Assembly (NCBI GenBank): GCA_025922755.1
Contig: JAICHE010000013.1
Coordinates: 1 to 13,447, forward strand
From: Nitrososphaeraceae archaeon
Lineage (GTDB): Archaea; Thermoproteota; Nitrososphaeria; Nitrososphaerales; Nitrosopumilaceae
Direction: 5' to 3'
Length of the DNA stretch: 13,447 nucleotides
Shown: piece by piece, positions 1 through 7,109 of the stretch
Numbering within the stretch: position 1 is the stretch's first letter
How the letters are laid out: every line of letters begins with the position of its first letter
Notes under the pieces: model-generated
Databases searched by the model: none
Seen by the model: the letters and a program-made list of their open reading frames with translations, nothing else
Told to the model about the DNA's origin: nothing
Translations under genes and position numbers: made by a program

Positions 1-1
1 A

Positions 2-130
2 AATGACTATGAATTATCTTCATTTAGCAAAGAAGGATTGATTTACACTCCTGCTCAACTTGCTGTTAAACCAGAAGTTGCACAGGACTCTGAAATACAA
101 ATTTCTGCTAGAGGTGCAACACATGGCTGA
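2..130 (+). CDS. nuoI: NADH-quinone oxidoreductase subunit I, C-terminal end (partial)
   Basis: An open frame enters from the left edge and ends at TGA 128-130, giving 42 visible residues. The tail contains GLIYTPAQL and ends in RGATHG. NuoI is the 8Fe ferredoxin-like subunit that links the peripheral arm to the membrane arm of complex I. None of its cysteine motifs lie in the window, so the name rests on position (directly before nuoJ, its usual partner) and on the tyrosine-rich tail seen in NuoI proteins. The reading frame overlaps the nuoJ start by 8 bases, which suggests translational coupling. The 5' end is outside the window. Confidence 0.68.
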   Translation, partial: NDYELSSFSKEGLIYTPAQLAVKPEVAQDSEIQISARGATHG

Positions 131-635
131 TGCTGCATTTCTTGCTTTATCTGTAATTACAATCGGAAGTGCCATTGCAGCATTAGAATTAAGATCCCTA
201 GTTTATGGTTCAATTGCTTTAATGGGAACTCTTGGTGGTATTGCAGGATTCTTTATTCTCCTAGATTCACCATTTGTTGCAATGTTTCAGCTAGCAGTTT
301 ATGTCGGATCTATAGCTGTTTTGATTCTATTCACTGTCATGCTTGTAAAAAGAGAGCTTATCTTCAAAAAAGTGGAAGACAAAAGAAGAAAATTCGTTGG
401 AATTGCATTAATGTTAGTTTTCATGGTTGCACTCGGTGCTGTAATTTTAGATTCTGGAATTAAACAAATCACAACTGATGAACCTGCAGTAGACTTTAGG
501 GAAATTGGTGATGACTTTTTGACATATTACTGGCCTGCACTAATTTTGATGGGTTTGATATTGTCAGGTGCAGTAACAGGTGCACTGGTTTTAGCAAGAA
601 GGGTAGATGAGGAGAATGGCCAACGAGTTAACTGA
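123..635 (+). CDS. nuoJ: NADH-quinone oxidoreductase subunit J
   Basis: This is a membrane-arm subunit of complex I, about 170 residues with roughly five membrane segments (about 3-20, 27-46, 50-75, 88-107 and 134-157). The family signature is visible in AMFQLAVYVGSIAVLILF followed by TVMLVKRE, matching the NuoJ third helix (Q-x-x-V-Y-x-G), whose pi-bulge region is thought to take part in coupling quinone chemistry to proton transfer. A later FREIG motif is also typical. ATG 123 was chosen because GAGGTG (111-116) sits 6 nt upstream; an upstream TTG at 60 would add 21 residues that only overlap the preceding coding frame. The gene overlaps nuoI by 8 nt and nuoK by 20 nt, indicating one operon. 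Confidence 0.93.
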   Translation: MADAAFLALSVITIGSAIAALELRSLVYGSIALMGTLGGIAGFFILLDSPFVAMFQLAVYVGSIAVLILFTVMLVKRELIFKKVEDKRRKFVGIALMLVFMVALGAVILDSGIKQITTDEPAVDFREIGDDFLTYYWPALILMGLILSGAVTGALVLARRVDEENGQRVN

Positions 636-921
636 GTTTGTTTTAGTATCTGTTGCCCTATTGGGTATCGGAATTTACGGTCTTTCAGTAAAAAGAAATG
701 CTATCAGAATGTTATTTGCAATTGAGATTGTAATTAATGCTGCAAATCTTAACATGGTTGCATTTGGACGATTTTTGCCACACAGTGGTGGCCAAACCTT
801 GGCATTATTCTCAATTGCAATTGCTGCAGCCGAAGTAGCTGTAGGCCTTTCTTTGATCATTGTGGCATACCGCATGTATCATAATATCGATATCGCAGAC
901 TTTAGGAGCTTGAAAGGATAA
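616..921 (+). CDS. nuoK: NADH-quinone oxidoreductase subunit K
   Basis: This is the small three-helix membrane subunit (MrpC/NuoK family) that joins the quinone site to the antiporter-like subunits. It is 101 residues from ATG 616, the usual family length of about 100. Both conserved buried glutamates are visible, one in LFAIEIVINAANLNMV and one in AIAAAEVAVGLSLII; these correspond to the TM2 and TM3 glutamates needed for proton transfer. ATG 607 in the same frame is an alternative that adds Met-Arg-Arg. ATG 616 is preferred on family length and has GAGGAG just upstream, though very close; AAGGG near 599-603 could instead serve ATG 607. The gene overlaps the end of nuoJ, and its stop TAA shares one base with the nuoM start (TAATG). 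Confidence 0.93.
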   Translation: MANELTEFVLVSVALLGIGIYGLSVKRNAIRMLFAIEIVINAANLNMVAFGRFLPHSGGQTLALFSIAIAAAEVAVGLSLIIVAYRMYHNIDIADFRSLKG

Positions 922-2474
922 TGGAATACGCACTTTTACAGGCAGTTTTCATTCCTCTACTGTTATCCCCAATTGCCTATATCATAGGTAGAAAAATGGG
1001 TCCCACTCCGGCAATGTGGTTTACTTTTGCAATTTTACTATACACTACAATTCTTGTAATCCAAGCAGCACTAAATGGAACTACAGAAGAACACTATCCA
1101 TGGACAGAGATGTTTGGAGAATTTGGATTCTTGATGGATGGCTTGGCCTCCCCATTTGCGATAATGATTTACGTGCTAAGTACAATTCTTGCCCTCTATT
1201 CGAAACCATACATGATTCACAAATTCCACGAACAGTTTGAAGAAGAACAAAAGCACATACAATCAACTGGCGGACAATCAACAGTTGTAGAATCAACCTC
1301 TCTGACAAATTATGTCAACGCCAAATCAGGACTTTACTTTGCACTGTACCTTGTTTTTGCTATGGGTATGCTTGGAACTGTACTTGCAACAAACCTGATT
1401 GAATTTTACATTTTCTTTGAAGTAATGCTCATTCCAGGTTTCTTTTTAGTTGCCATCTGGGGAGATGGACCAAGAAGAAAGATTGGTTTGATGTTCCTGT
1501 TTTGGACACATGCAGGAGCTGTAGTTTTGTTATTGGGCTTTTTGATGATAGGACTGACAATTGGAAGCTTTGACTTTGCAGATATCCAAGAATCAGCAAT
1601 TCCAGAAGATATTGTAATGCTCTCAGCTATTGCCATTGCAATTGGTCTTGGTGTCAAACTGGCAGTTTTCATGTTCCATATCTGGCTTCCATACGTTCAC
1701 GGCTCTGCACCGACACCAATCAGTGCACTTTTGTCTCCAGCAATGATCGGAATTGGTGCATATGGTATATTCAGATTAATTGTTGAATTCTTACCTTCTA
1801 CTTTTGCAGAACTCTCTATTTGGTTCCACATTTGGGGTCTTGTAACTATGATTTATGGAGGTGCTATGGCCTTGATGCAAGACGACCTAAAACGACTACT
1901 TGCCTATTCTAGCATCAGTCAAATGGGATACATACTGTTTGGTATTGGTTCAATGTCTGCACTTGGTTTGGCAGGAGCAGAAATGATGTATGTTACACAC
2001 GCTTTAGGAAAAGGCATCCTCTTCATGATGGCCGGAATTATTATAGTAAAAGTTGGAACACGAAGCATTACAAAACTTGGTGGCCTTGCAGGAAAAATGC
2101 CAATCACAGCAGTTTGTGCAGTAATTGGTGCATTGACAATAATGGGTGTGCCACCAACTAGCGGATTTATGGGAGAATGGATTCTATTTTATGGTGCACT
2201 AGAGACTGCCATAGAAGAAGGCTCTACGGTAAGAGCTGTTACATTTGGACTTGGACTTGTTGCAACTGCCTTGACAATGTCCTATATCTTATGGATGTTA
2301 AAACGGGTATTCTTTGGCAAAACACCAGAACATCTTGAGAATGTGAAAGAAGGAAGCTGGTATATGACAGCTCCAATGATGGTCCTTGCAGGATTTACCG
2401 TCGTATTGGGAATTTATCCAGACATCTTCTTGAAAACAATCATTCCATACATGCAGGGAGTATTGGGGGTCTAG
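921..2474 (+). CDS. nuoM: NADH-quinone oxidoreductase subunit M (antiporter-like)
   Basis: This is one of the three antiporter-like proton-channel subunits of complex I: 517 residues, about 14 membrane helices, with typical NuoM length and motifs. FFEVMLIPGFFLVAIWG carries the TM5 glutamate (Glu167), and VKLAVFMFHIWLP carries the TM7 lysine (Lys246). YSSISQMGYILFG and PPTSGFMGEW are the classic later NuoM motifs. Two deviations stand out. The usual WLPDAH reads WLPYVH (255-260). The helix that normally contains LLK-x-GxYG reads SPAMIGIGAYG, so the TM8 lysine is replaced by Gly277 or its neighbour. A polar insert around residues 105-130 (QEE, then a TGGQST-type stretch) lengthens an extramembrane loop. 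ATG 921 overlaps the nuoK stop and has AAAGG upstream. It precedes nuoL, the reverse of the common L-M order. Confidence 0.95.
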   Translation: MEYALLQAVFIPLLLSPIAYIIGRKMGPTPAMWFTFAILLYTTILVIQAALNGTTEEHYPWTEMFGEFGFLMDGLASPFAIMIYVLSTILALYSKPYMIHKFHEQFEEEQKHIQSTGGQSTVVESTSLTNYVNAKSGLYFALYLVFAMGMLGTVLATNLIEFYIFFEVMLIPGFFLVAIWGDGPRRKIGLMFLFWTHAGAVVLLLGFLMIGLTIGSFDFADIQESAIPEDIVMLSAIAIAIGLGVKLAVFMFHIWLPYVHGSAPTPISALLSPAMIGIGAYGIFRLIVEFLPSTFAELSIWFHIWGLVTMIYGGAMALMQDDLKRLLAYSSISQMGYILFGIGSMSALGLAGAEMMYVTHALGKGILFMMAGIIIVKVGTRSITKLGGLAGKMPITAVCAVIGALTIMGVPPTSGFMGEWILFYGALETAIEEGSTVRAVTFGLGLVATALTMSYILWMLKRVFFGKTPEHLENVKEGSWYMTAPMMVLAGFTVVLGIYPDIFLKTIIPYMQGVLGV

Positions 2475-2477
2475 AAA

Positions 2478-4556
2478 ATGGCAACAGATGCTATGGGTTT
2501 ACCATTTGAGGCAACATCTGCTGCTGCATGGTTAGTTTGGATCTTACCATTTGTAGCTGCCCTTATCATGCCAGCAGTTGGCAAAGCATCCAAAAATCTG
2601 ACAGGATATGTAGCAGTAGGATTTGCATTAATGAGTGCACTGTCAGCTGCATCACTTATTCCAGTTGCATTAGATGCTAGTGAAATTCATCACCAAATTT
2701 CTTGGATTGAGGCAATTGGATTGAAAGGAGGAGTTCTTGCAGATCCGCTCTCTGTAATTATGGCAAATGTGGTGGGTTGGATTTCTTTCCTAATTATGAT
2801 TTACAGTACCGGTTACATGAAAGGTGACAAAGATATTACCAGATTCTGGTTCTGGATGATGTTCTTTATTGGTTCAATGCAAATCATTGTTTTATCAGAT
2901 AACTTACTTCAGGTCTTCTTTGGATGGGAAGGAGTAGGACTTGCATCATATGCATTGATTAGCTTCTGGTATCGTGACAAGAAAAAAGATCATGTCGGAA
3001 CAGAAGGAAGAACTGTTTTAGGTCTCTTAGATTACTATGCCCCAACACATGCCGGAATGAAGGCATTCATCATGACCAAAGTAGGAGATGTGATGATGAT
3101 TGCAGGTATGCTTTTGATATTTTTGTTTGCAGGAACATTTGGATTTAAAGAATTAATGGGTGATCTGGGATGGGCCGAAGCAATGTCTGCACAAGGACTT
3201 CTTGTCCCAGCCTTTGTATTGTTATTTGGAGGTGCTGTAGGAAAATCCGCACAATTCCCCCTAAATGAGTGGCTCTTAGAGGCAATGACTGGTCCAACTG
3301 CAGTTTCTGCATTAATCCATGCAGCAACAATGGTAAAAGCCGGCGTATTCCTAGTTGCAAGAATAGGACCAATTGTTTTTGCCTTGGCAGCAGCAGGAAT
3401 AATGGCAGAACAATTCTTTGAAATTATAGCTTGGGTTGGGGCAATTACTGCACTACTATTAGCTACTCAAGGTATGGTTAATCAAGAAATTAAAAAAGTC
3501 CTTGCATATTCCACTGGTTCTCAGATTGGTTACATGATGATGGCCCTTGGTGTCGCAGGACTTTCACATCAATATGTAGATGGATACACAGCTGGATTTT
3601 TCCACTTGATATCTCATGCAATGTTCAAAGCTTCTCTCTTTATGGCAGCAGGGTCACTACTACACGTTATAGGTTCTAGATTCATGTCTGATATGGGCGG
3701 CCTTCGTAAACATATGAAAAAAACATATGCCTTCATGTGGGCAGCAGGACTTGGACTAATGGGAGCTCCATTCATCACAACAGGTTTCTGGAGTAAGGAT
3801 GCAATATTTGCTGCAGTATACGAGTCTGGAAGTGAATGGGCATTACCACTTTACTCCATTGCAGTTTTGACAGCAGTAATAACCACATTTTATACAACAA
3901 GAATGATGGGTCTTGTTTTCTTTGGAAAGAAAAGTAAGCATATTGAAAAGATGGAAGAAGAAGGACATCATGTCCATGAAGCATCACTTTCAATGTGGGT
4001 TCCTTATGGTATTCTTGCAGTATTAACAATCGGTATTGGTTTAATCGGATTTTCCGCAGAAGCAAATATCCATCACATGTTCACAGAATATCTAGATCAT
4101 TCATTTGGCATCCACACAGAGCATGTCGAATCTGGTGAATCATTTTTGCCTGCACCACTAGATGGGCTTAATCCAATTGCATTAGGATCATCGTTGGTTG
4201 CATTTTCAATAGGAATTGGACTAGGCTACATATTCTACATTGGACGTTGGGTAGATCCTGTAAAATTTGTAAACTCGAACATTTTTTTCTATGCAATTCA
4301 CAAAGTTATGTTAAACAGATGGTATCTTAACGCAATTATCTACTGGTGCTTTGTTGTAGCCCCATTGTGGCTTGCAAGAGCTGTATTCAGGTACTTTGAG
4401 AGAACCGCCATTGATTATGGAATGAATGATGGATTCCAAAAAGCTGCTGGATGGGGTGCCAAAGTAGTACAAGGAACGCAGACAGGTGTGACACAATCAT
4501 ACCTATTCGTATTTGGAGCAGGATTACTCTTTGTAGTTCTGATATTGTTGATATAG
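2478..4556 (+). CDS. nuoL: NADH-quinone oxidoreductase subunit L (antiporter-like)
   Basis: This is the distal and largest antiporter-like subunit of complex I, 692 residues, which in the family includes a long lateral helix and C-terminal anchor. FGWEGVGLASYALISFWY carries the TM5 glutamate (Glu151), GKSAQFPL the TM7 lysine (Lys256), SALIHAATMVKAGVFLVAR the TM8 region with its histidine, and GFWSKDAIF the TM12 Lys440-Asp441 pair. The normally invariant WLPDAM is WLLEAM (265-270), and PTPVSAL reads PTAVSAL. The loop after FWYRDKKK is lengthened by about 20 residues (to LDYYAPTHAG) before the usual AFI-x-x-K-VGD segment. The last about 130 residues include a charged, histidine-rich loop and two further hydrophobic stretches. 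ATG 2478 lies 3 nt after the nuoM stop with a G-rich site (2465-2470) upstream. Confidence 0.95.
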   Translation: MATDAMGLPFEATSAAAWLVWILPFVAALIMPAVGKASKNLTGYVAVGFALMSALSAASLIPVALDASEIHHQISWIEAIGLKGGVLADPLSVIMANVVGWISFLIMIYSTGYMKGDKDITRFWFWMMFFIGSMQIIVLSDNLLQVFFGWEGVGLASYALISFWYRDKKKDHVGTEGRTVLGLLDYYAPTHAGMKAFIMTKVGDVMMIAGMLLIFLFAGTFGFKELMGDLGWAEAMSAQGLLVPAFVLLFGGAVGKSAQFPLNEWLLEAMTGPTAVSALIHAATMVKAGVFLVARIGPIVFALAAAGIMAEQFFEIIAWVGAITALLLATQGMVNQEIKKVLAYSTGSQIGYMMMALGVAGLSHQYVDGYTAGFFHLISHAMFKASLFMAAGSLLHVIGSRFMSDMGGLRKHMKKTYAFMWAAGLGLMGAPFITTGFWSKDAIFAAVYESGSEWALPLYSIAVLTAVITTFYTTRMMGLVFFGKKSKHIEKMEEEGHHVHEASLSMWVPYGILAVLTIGIGLIGFSAEANIHHMFTEYLDHSFGIHTEHVESGESFLPAPLDGLNPIALGSSLVAFSIGIGLGYIFYIGRWVDPVKFVNSNIFFYAIHKVMLNRWYLNAIIYWCFVVAPLWLARAVFRYFERTAIDYGMNDGFQKAAGWGAKVVQGTQTGVTQSYLFVFGAGLLFVVLILLI

Positions 4557-4568
4557 GAGGATTATGAA

Positions 4569-6053
4569 ATGTTAGAAATTACTTCAACCCCATTGGTAAT
4601 AATAGCAATACTTGGTGTTGCCGGAGTTATTTTACCAGTAATTAATGTAATAAGAAAAGAAAAAGGCTCCAACTCATTTTATGCCGTAATTGCATTTGCT
4701 GCATTAATTATTTCCATAGGATATGTTGGCTATCAATTCTTAACCGACAATGTTCTTCCATCAGCACTATTTTCTGAGGATGTTATTGTAGATGATGCAT
4801 TTGGAGGATTCTTTGCAATTGCAATGCTAATTGTTGCAATCTTCACAACAGTTGGCTCCTTCAACTACATGAGAAAGCACAACTATCCTGCAATCTACTA
4901 TTCGTTAATCCTACTATCTACAATTGGTATGGTCCTAGTTGCATACTCTACTGACCTGATTATGTTGTTTGTTGCATGGGAGCTGATGAGTATCCCAACA
5001 TATGCTCTTGTTGGATTCATCAAGAGAAATCCCCAATCTAACGAAGCTGCCCTAAAGTACTTCTTATTTGGCGCCTTATCATCTGCAATAATCGTTTACG
5101 GTATCTCACTAACATATGGTATTACAGGTTCTACTAACATCGGTGAAATAATACAAGGATATTCTAACTTAGACCCAGGACTTCTTCCACTAGCATTACT
5201 TTCAGTAGGAATGTTTGTTGCAGGATTTGGATTTAAGATGGGACTAGTTCCATTCCATCAATGGCTCCCAGATACTTATGAGGGCTCTCCACCAACAATC
5301 ACCACACTATTAGCTGCTGGTACCAAAAAGGCAGGATTTGCAGCAACCATCAGAATTGTGGTTCTTGGAATGGTAGTCCTTAATCTTGATTGGACATTAG
5401 CTTTAGGAATCTTAGCAATCATGACTATGACCATTGGTAACGTAGCAGCAATTATGCAAAAGAATCTCTCAAGGATGTTGGCATATTCTAGCATTGCCCA
5501 TGCTGGTTACATATTGATTGGACTTGCAGTATCTCCCTACAGCTCTCTTGGCTTGCAGGGCTCATTATTCCAGATACTCAACCACGCAGTAATGAAAGGA
5601 ATGGCATTCATTGCCGTTGCAGGAATAGTAACTACTCTTGCAGTAACCAATTTAGATAAACTAAAGGGTCTTGGCAGAAAAATGCCAATTACATCTCTTG
5701 GACTAGTAATTTCCTTATTGGCATTGGCAGGTGTTCCACCACTTGCAGGTTTCTGGAGTAAATTGATGCTCTTTGGAGGTGCTCTTGATGCGGGTGGTGC
5801 TTTATGGTGGGCTCCTTGGCTTGCAATAGCTGGTGTCCTTAACAGTGCTCTATCACTAGCTTACTATGGTTGGATTATGAGACGAATGTACTTTGAGGGA
5901 GAAACAGAGAAGAGAGTTTCTGAACCAAAATCAGTAATTGCAGTTGTAGTATTTTCAATAATCTTCCTAGTTGGATTTGGTGTCTATCCAGATCCAATTA
6001 TCAAATTTGTAGAATATGCAACTCCGATAGTTAGTTTAGGACTTATGCCTTAA
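4569..6053 (+). CDS. nuoN: NADH-quinone oxidoreductase subunit N (antiporter-like)
   Basis: This is the third antiporter-like subunit of complex I, 494 residues with about 14 helices. FVAWELMSIPTYALVGF carries the TM5 glutamate (Glu138). FKMGLVPFHQWLPDTYEGS carries Lys223 and the family-specific W-x-P-D-x-YEG motif that separates NuoN from NuoL and NuoM. AAGTKKAGFAA carries the TM8 lysine pair (253-254), unlike NuoM in this operon. YSSIAHAGYILIG and GVPPLAGFWSK are also present. The start ATG 4569 has a strong GGAGG site (4556-4560) 8 nt upstream, partly inside the nuoL stop region. An out-of-frame ATG at 4564 meets a stop after three codons. The gene is last in the operon, and its final 11 bases overlap the 3' end of the convergent polyprenyl synthase gene. 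Confidence 0.95.
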   Translation: MLEITSTPLVIIAILGVAGVILPVINVIRKEKGSNSFYAVIAFAALIISIGYVGYQFLTDNVLPSALFSEDVIVDDAFGGFFAIAMLIVAIFTTVGSFNYMRKHNYPAIYYSLILLSTIGMVLVAYSTDLIMLFVAWELMSIPTYALVGFIKRNPQSNEAALKYFLFGALSSAIIVYGISLTYGITGSTNIGEIIQGYSNLDPGLLPLALLSVGMFVAGFGFKMGLVPFHQWLPDTYEGSPPTITTLLAAGTKKAGFAATIRIVVLGMVVLNLDWTLALGILAIMTMTIGNVAAIMQKNLSRMLAYSSIAHAGYILIGLAVSPYSSLGLQGSLFQILNHAVMKGMAFIAVAGIVTTLAVTNLDKLKGLGRKMPITSLGLVISLLALAGVPPLAGFWSKLMLFGGALDAGGALWWAPWLAIAGVLNSALSLAYYGWIMRRMYFEGETEKRVSEPKSVIAVVVFSIIFLVGFGVYPDPIIKFVEYATPIVSLGLMP

Positions 6054-6894
6054 ACATTGTAAATTTAATTAAATTATCAAGATTATTTTTTGCATCATTA
6101 TCAGGAATTTTTCTCAAACCTTTTCGAGCTTTATCAGAATATTCTTTTAACATCTCTTCCATTTTATTAAAAACATCTCTTGGATCAGAACTCTTCTTGA
6201 TAAGTAAATTAAATAATTTGTCCTCATTTTTCCAATCAAACAAATCATCTCTGATTTGATATGCTATTCCAATATTTTTTCCATATTCTGTAAGAGATTC
6301 AATTTCTTCTTCAGTTCCCTTACCAATTATTGCACCAATCCTTGATGCTGCTTGAAATGCAACTGCTGTTTTGTATTCTATAACTTTTAGATAATCATCA
6401 AAGGTAACATCTTCACTAGCCTCTAATCTGTTTTCAATCATCTCGCCCTCACTCATTAGCATCGCAGTGCTAGCTAATTCCTTTGTTATTCTTGCATTAT
6501 CAAGTCTGGAGGAGATTCCTAAAATTAGTCCCAAAACAAAGTCACCAGTTAAAACACTAGTGTTATACCCATATTTGATATGAAATGGATCCTTTTGCCT
6601 TCGGAGCGTTTCATTATCGATAATGTCATCGTGAATAATAGATTCCATGTGCAGAAACTCTACTGCACAAGATGCTGCCAACGTGTTATCATCAACTTCA
6701 CCAACACTTTCAGCAGCTAATACAAGAATAATTGGCCTGATTCGTTTTCCTCCATCTAAAGAATATTTTAAAGGCTCAATAAACTCTGATTCAGAATATA
6801 GATCTAATTCCTTATCTAAGGATTGGTTAATCTTATCAATATATTTTCCATAGGTTTCAAGTAGAGGATTAATCTCTAAATTTTTCCTGTCCAA
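6043..6894 (-). CDS. short-chain-type polyprenyl diphosphate synthase (geranylgeranyl diphosphate synthase-like)
   Basis: This is a trans-prenyltransferase of the isoprenoid synthase fold that condenses isopentenyl diphosphate onto allylic diphosphates, likely supplying C20 chains for archaeal lipids or a quinone side chain. DGGKRIRP (47-54) binds isopentenyl diphosphate. The first aspartate-rich motif is DDIID (89-93), followed by LRRQ. YKTAVAF matches the KT motif. YQIRDDLFD holds the second aspartate motif (DDLFD, 216-220). After it the usual GKP-x-G-x-D and GK-x-TLP segment is absent, and only about 63 residues remain where relatives have about 110-120. At 283 residues it is short. The start is TTG 6894, because a stop codon (TAG) lies three codons upstream and no in-frame ATG precedes the catalytic region. 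Product chain length cannot be read reliably from the sequence. Confidence 0.88.
   Translation of the reverse strand: MDRKNLEINPLLETYGKYIDKINQSLDKELDLYSESEFIEPLKYSLDGGKRIRPIILVLAAESVGEVDDNTLAASCAVEFLHMESIIHDDIIDNETLRRQKDPFHIKYGYNTSVLTGDFVLGLILGISSRLDNARITKELASTAMLMSEGEMIENRLEASEDVTFDDYLKVIEYKTAVAFQAASRIGAIIGKGTEEEIESLTEYGKNIGIAYQIRDDLFDWKNEDKLFNLLIKKSSDPRDVFNKMEEMLKEYSDKARKGLRKIPDNDAKNNLDNLIKFTMFKA
6082..6092 (+). terminator. possible T-tract terminator after the nuo operon
   Basis: A run ATTATTTTTTGC lies about 30 nt past the nuoN stop on the + strand. Archaeal termination often uses a T-rich tract without a hairpin. The tract lies inside the coding region of the antisense polyprenyl synthase gene, so it may simply be codon content. 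Confidence 0.3.
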
Positions 6895-6923
6895 GATGGC
6901 CTAAAGACAAACCTCTGTCATTA

Positions 6924-6932
6924 CTAAATAAA
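6924..6932 (-). promoter_or_regulatory. TATA-like box for the polyprenyl synthase gene
   Basis: On the minus strand TTTATTTAG lies 30-38 nt upstream of the TTG start, in the 41-nt gap after the tRNA-Glu 3' end. No ribosome binding site precedes the start, consistent with a short or absent leader. The gene could also be read through from the tRNA promoter. Confidence 0.4.
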
Positions 6933-6935
6933 TCT

Positions 6936-7029
6936 TGGTGCTCCAGCCGGGACTTTCATCGTAAGATTTTGAACCCGGGATCACTGCCTTGAAAGGGCAG
7001 TATGCTTGACCGGTCTACACCACTGGAAC
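6936..7029 (-). tRNA. tRNA-Glu (anticodon TTC) with an intron in the T loop
   Basis: Read on the minus strand, GTTCCAG (7029-7023) pairs with CTGGAGC (6946-6940), seven pairs with one G-U. A D arm follows (GTGT / GCAT, with GG in the loop). The anticodon arm is CTGCC-CTTTCAA-GGCAG with anticodon TTC at 6993-6991. The variable loop is TGATC, and the T stem is CCGGG / CCCGG. The T loop contains 22 nt instead of 7; removing 15 nt (6967-6953) restores TTCAAAT. The discriminator is A, followed by an encoded CCA (6938-6936). All arms fold only when the insert is excluded, so a simple scan may miss or misplace this gene. It charges glutamate for GAA and GAG codons. Confidence 0.92.
6953..6967 (-). 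other. 15-nt tRNA intron, position 59/60, with bulge-helix-bulge
   Basis: On the minus strand the T arm reads CCGGG, TTCA, AAA, TC-TTAC-GA, TGAA, AGT, CCCGG. This forms the archaeal splicing-endonuclease substrate: the outer T stem, a 3-nt bulge AGT, a 4-bp central helix TTCA/TGAA, a 3-nt bulge AAA, and a 2-bp inner helix with a 4-nt loop. Cutting each bulge between its second and third nucleotides removes 15 nt and leaves a normal 7-nt T loop. The inner helix is short, so this is a relaxed form of the motif. Confidence 0.88.
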
Positions 7030-7044
7030 CCAATCCAATTCCAT

Positions 7045-7060
7045 ATTTTATCCATAAAAT
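7045..7060. promoter_or_regulatory. inverted-repeat TATA region shared by tRNA-Glu and the TenA/CADD-like gene
   Basis: The sequence ATTTTAT-CC-ATAAAAT is a perfect 7-bp inverted repeat with a 2-nt spacer, so it presents the same TATA-like element to both strands. Toward tRNA-Glu (5' end at 7029) the far arm is 25-31 nt upstream, the expected TATA distance. Toward the + strand gene it lies 50-65 nt before ATG 7110, leaving room for a short leader containing the AGGAG site. Divergent use is inferred. Confidence 0.5.
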
Positions 7061-7109
7061 CTTTTGTAAACAACAAAGATTTTTTTACTGGCGATTTAGG
7101 AGATGTCAT

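Noticed and set aside
60..122. TTG start at 60 for nuoJ
   Set aside because: The extra 21 residues only shadow the nuoI frame; ATG 123 has a good GAGGTG site and gives the normal N-terminus.
1406..1672. Minus-strand open frame inside nuoM, and similar antisense frames inside the other nuo genes
   Set aside because: These are shadows of strongly conserved membrane-protein genes, with low-complexity translations and no start signals.
921..6053. Mrp-type cation antiporter operon instead of complex I
   Set aside because: The order with nuoJ and nuoK, the NuoN-specific W-x-P-D-x-YEG motif and the lack of MrpE/F/G genes favour complex I.
7002..7109. N-terminal extension of the CADD-like gene starting at ATG 7002
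   Set aside because: It runs antisense through the body and promoter of tRNA-Glu; ATG 7110 has AGGAG 7 nt upstream and begins the conserved family sequence.
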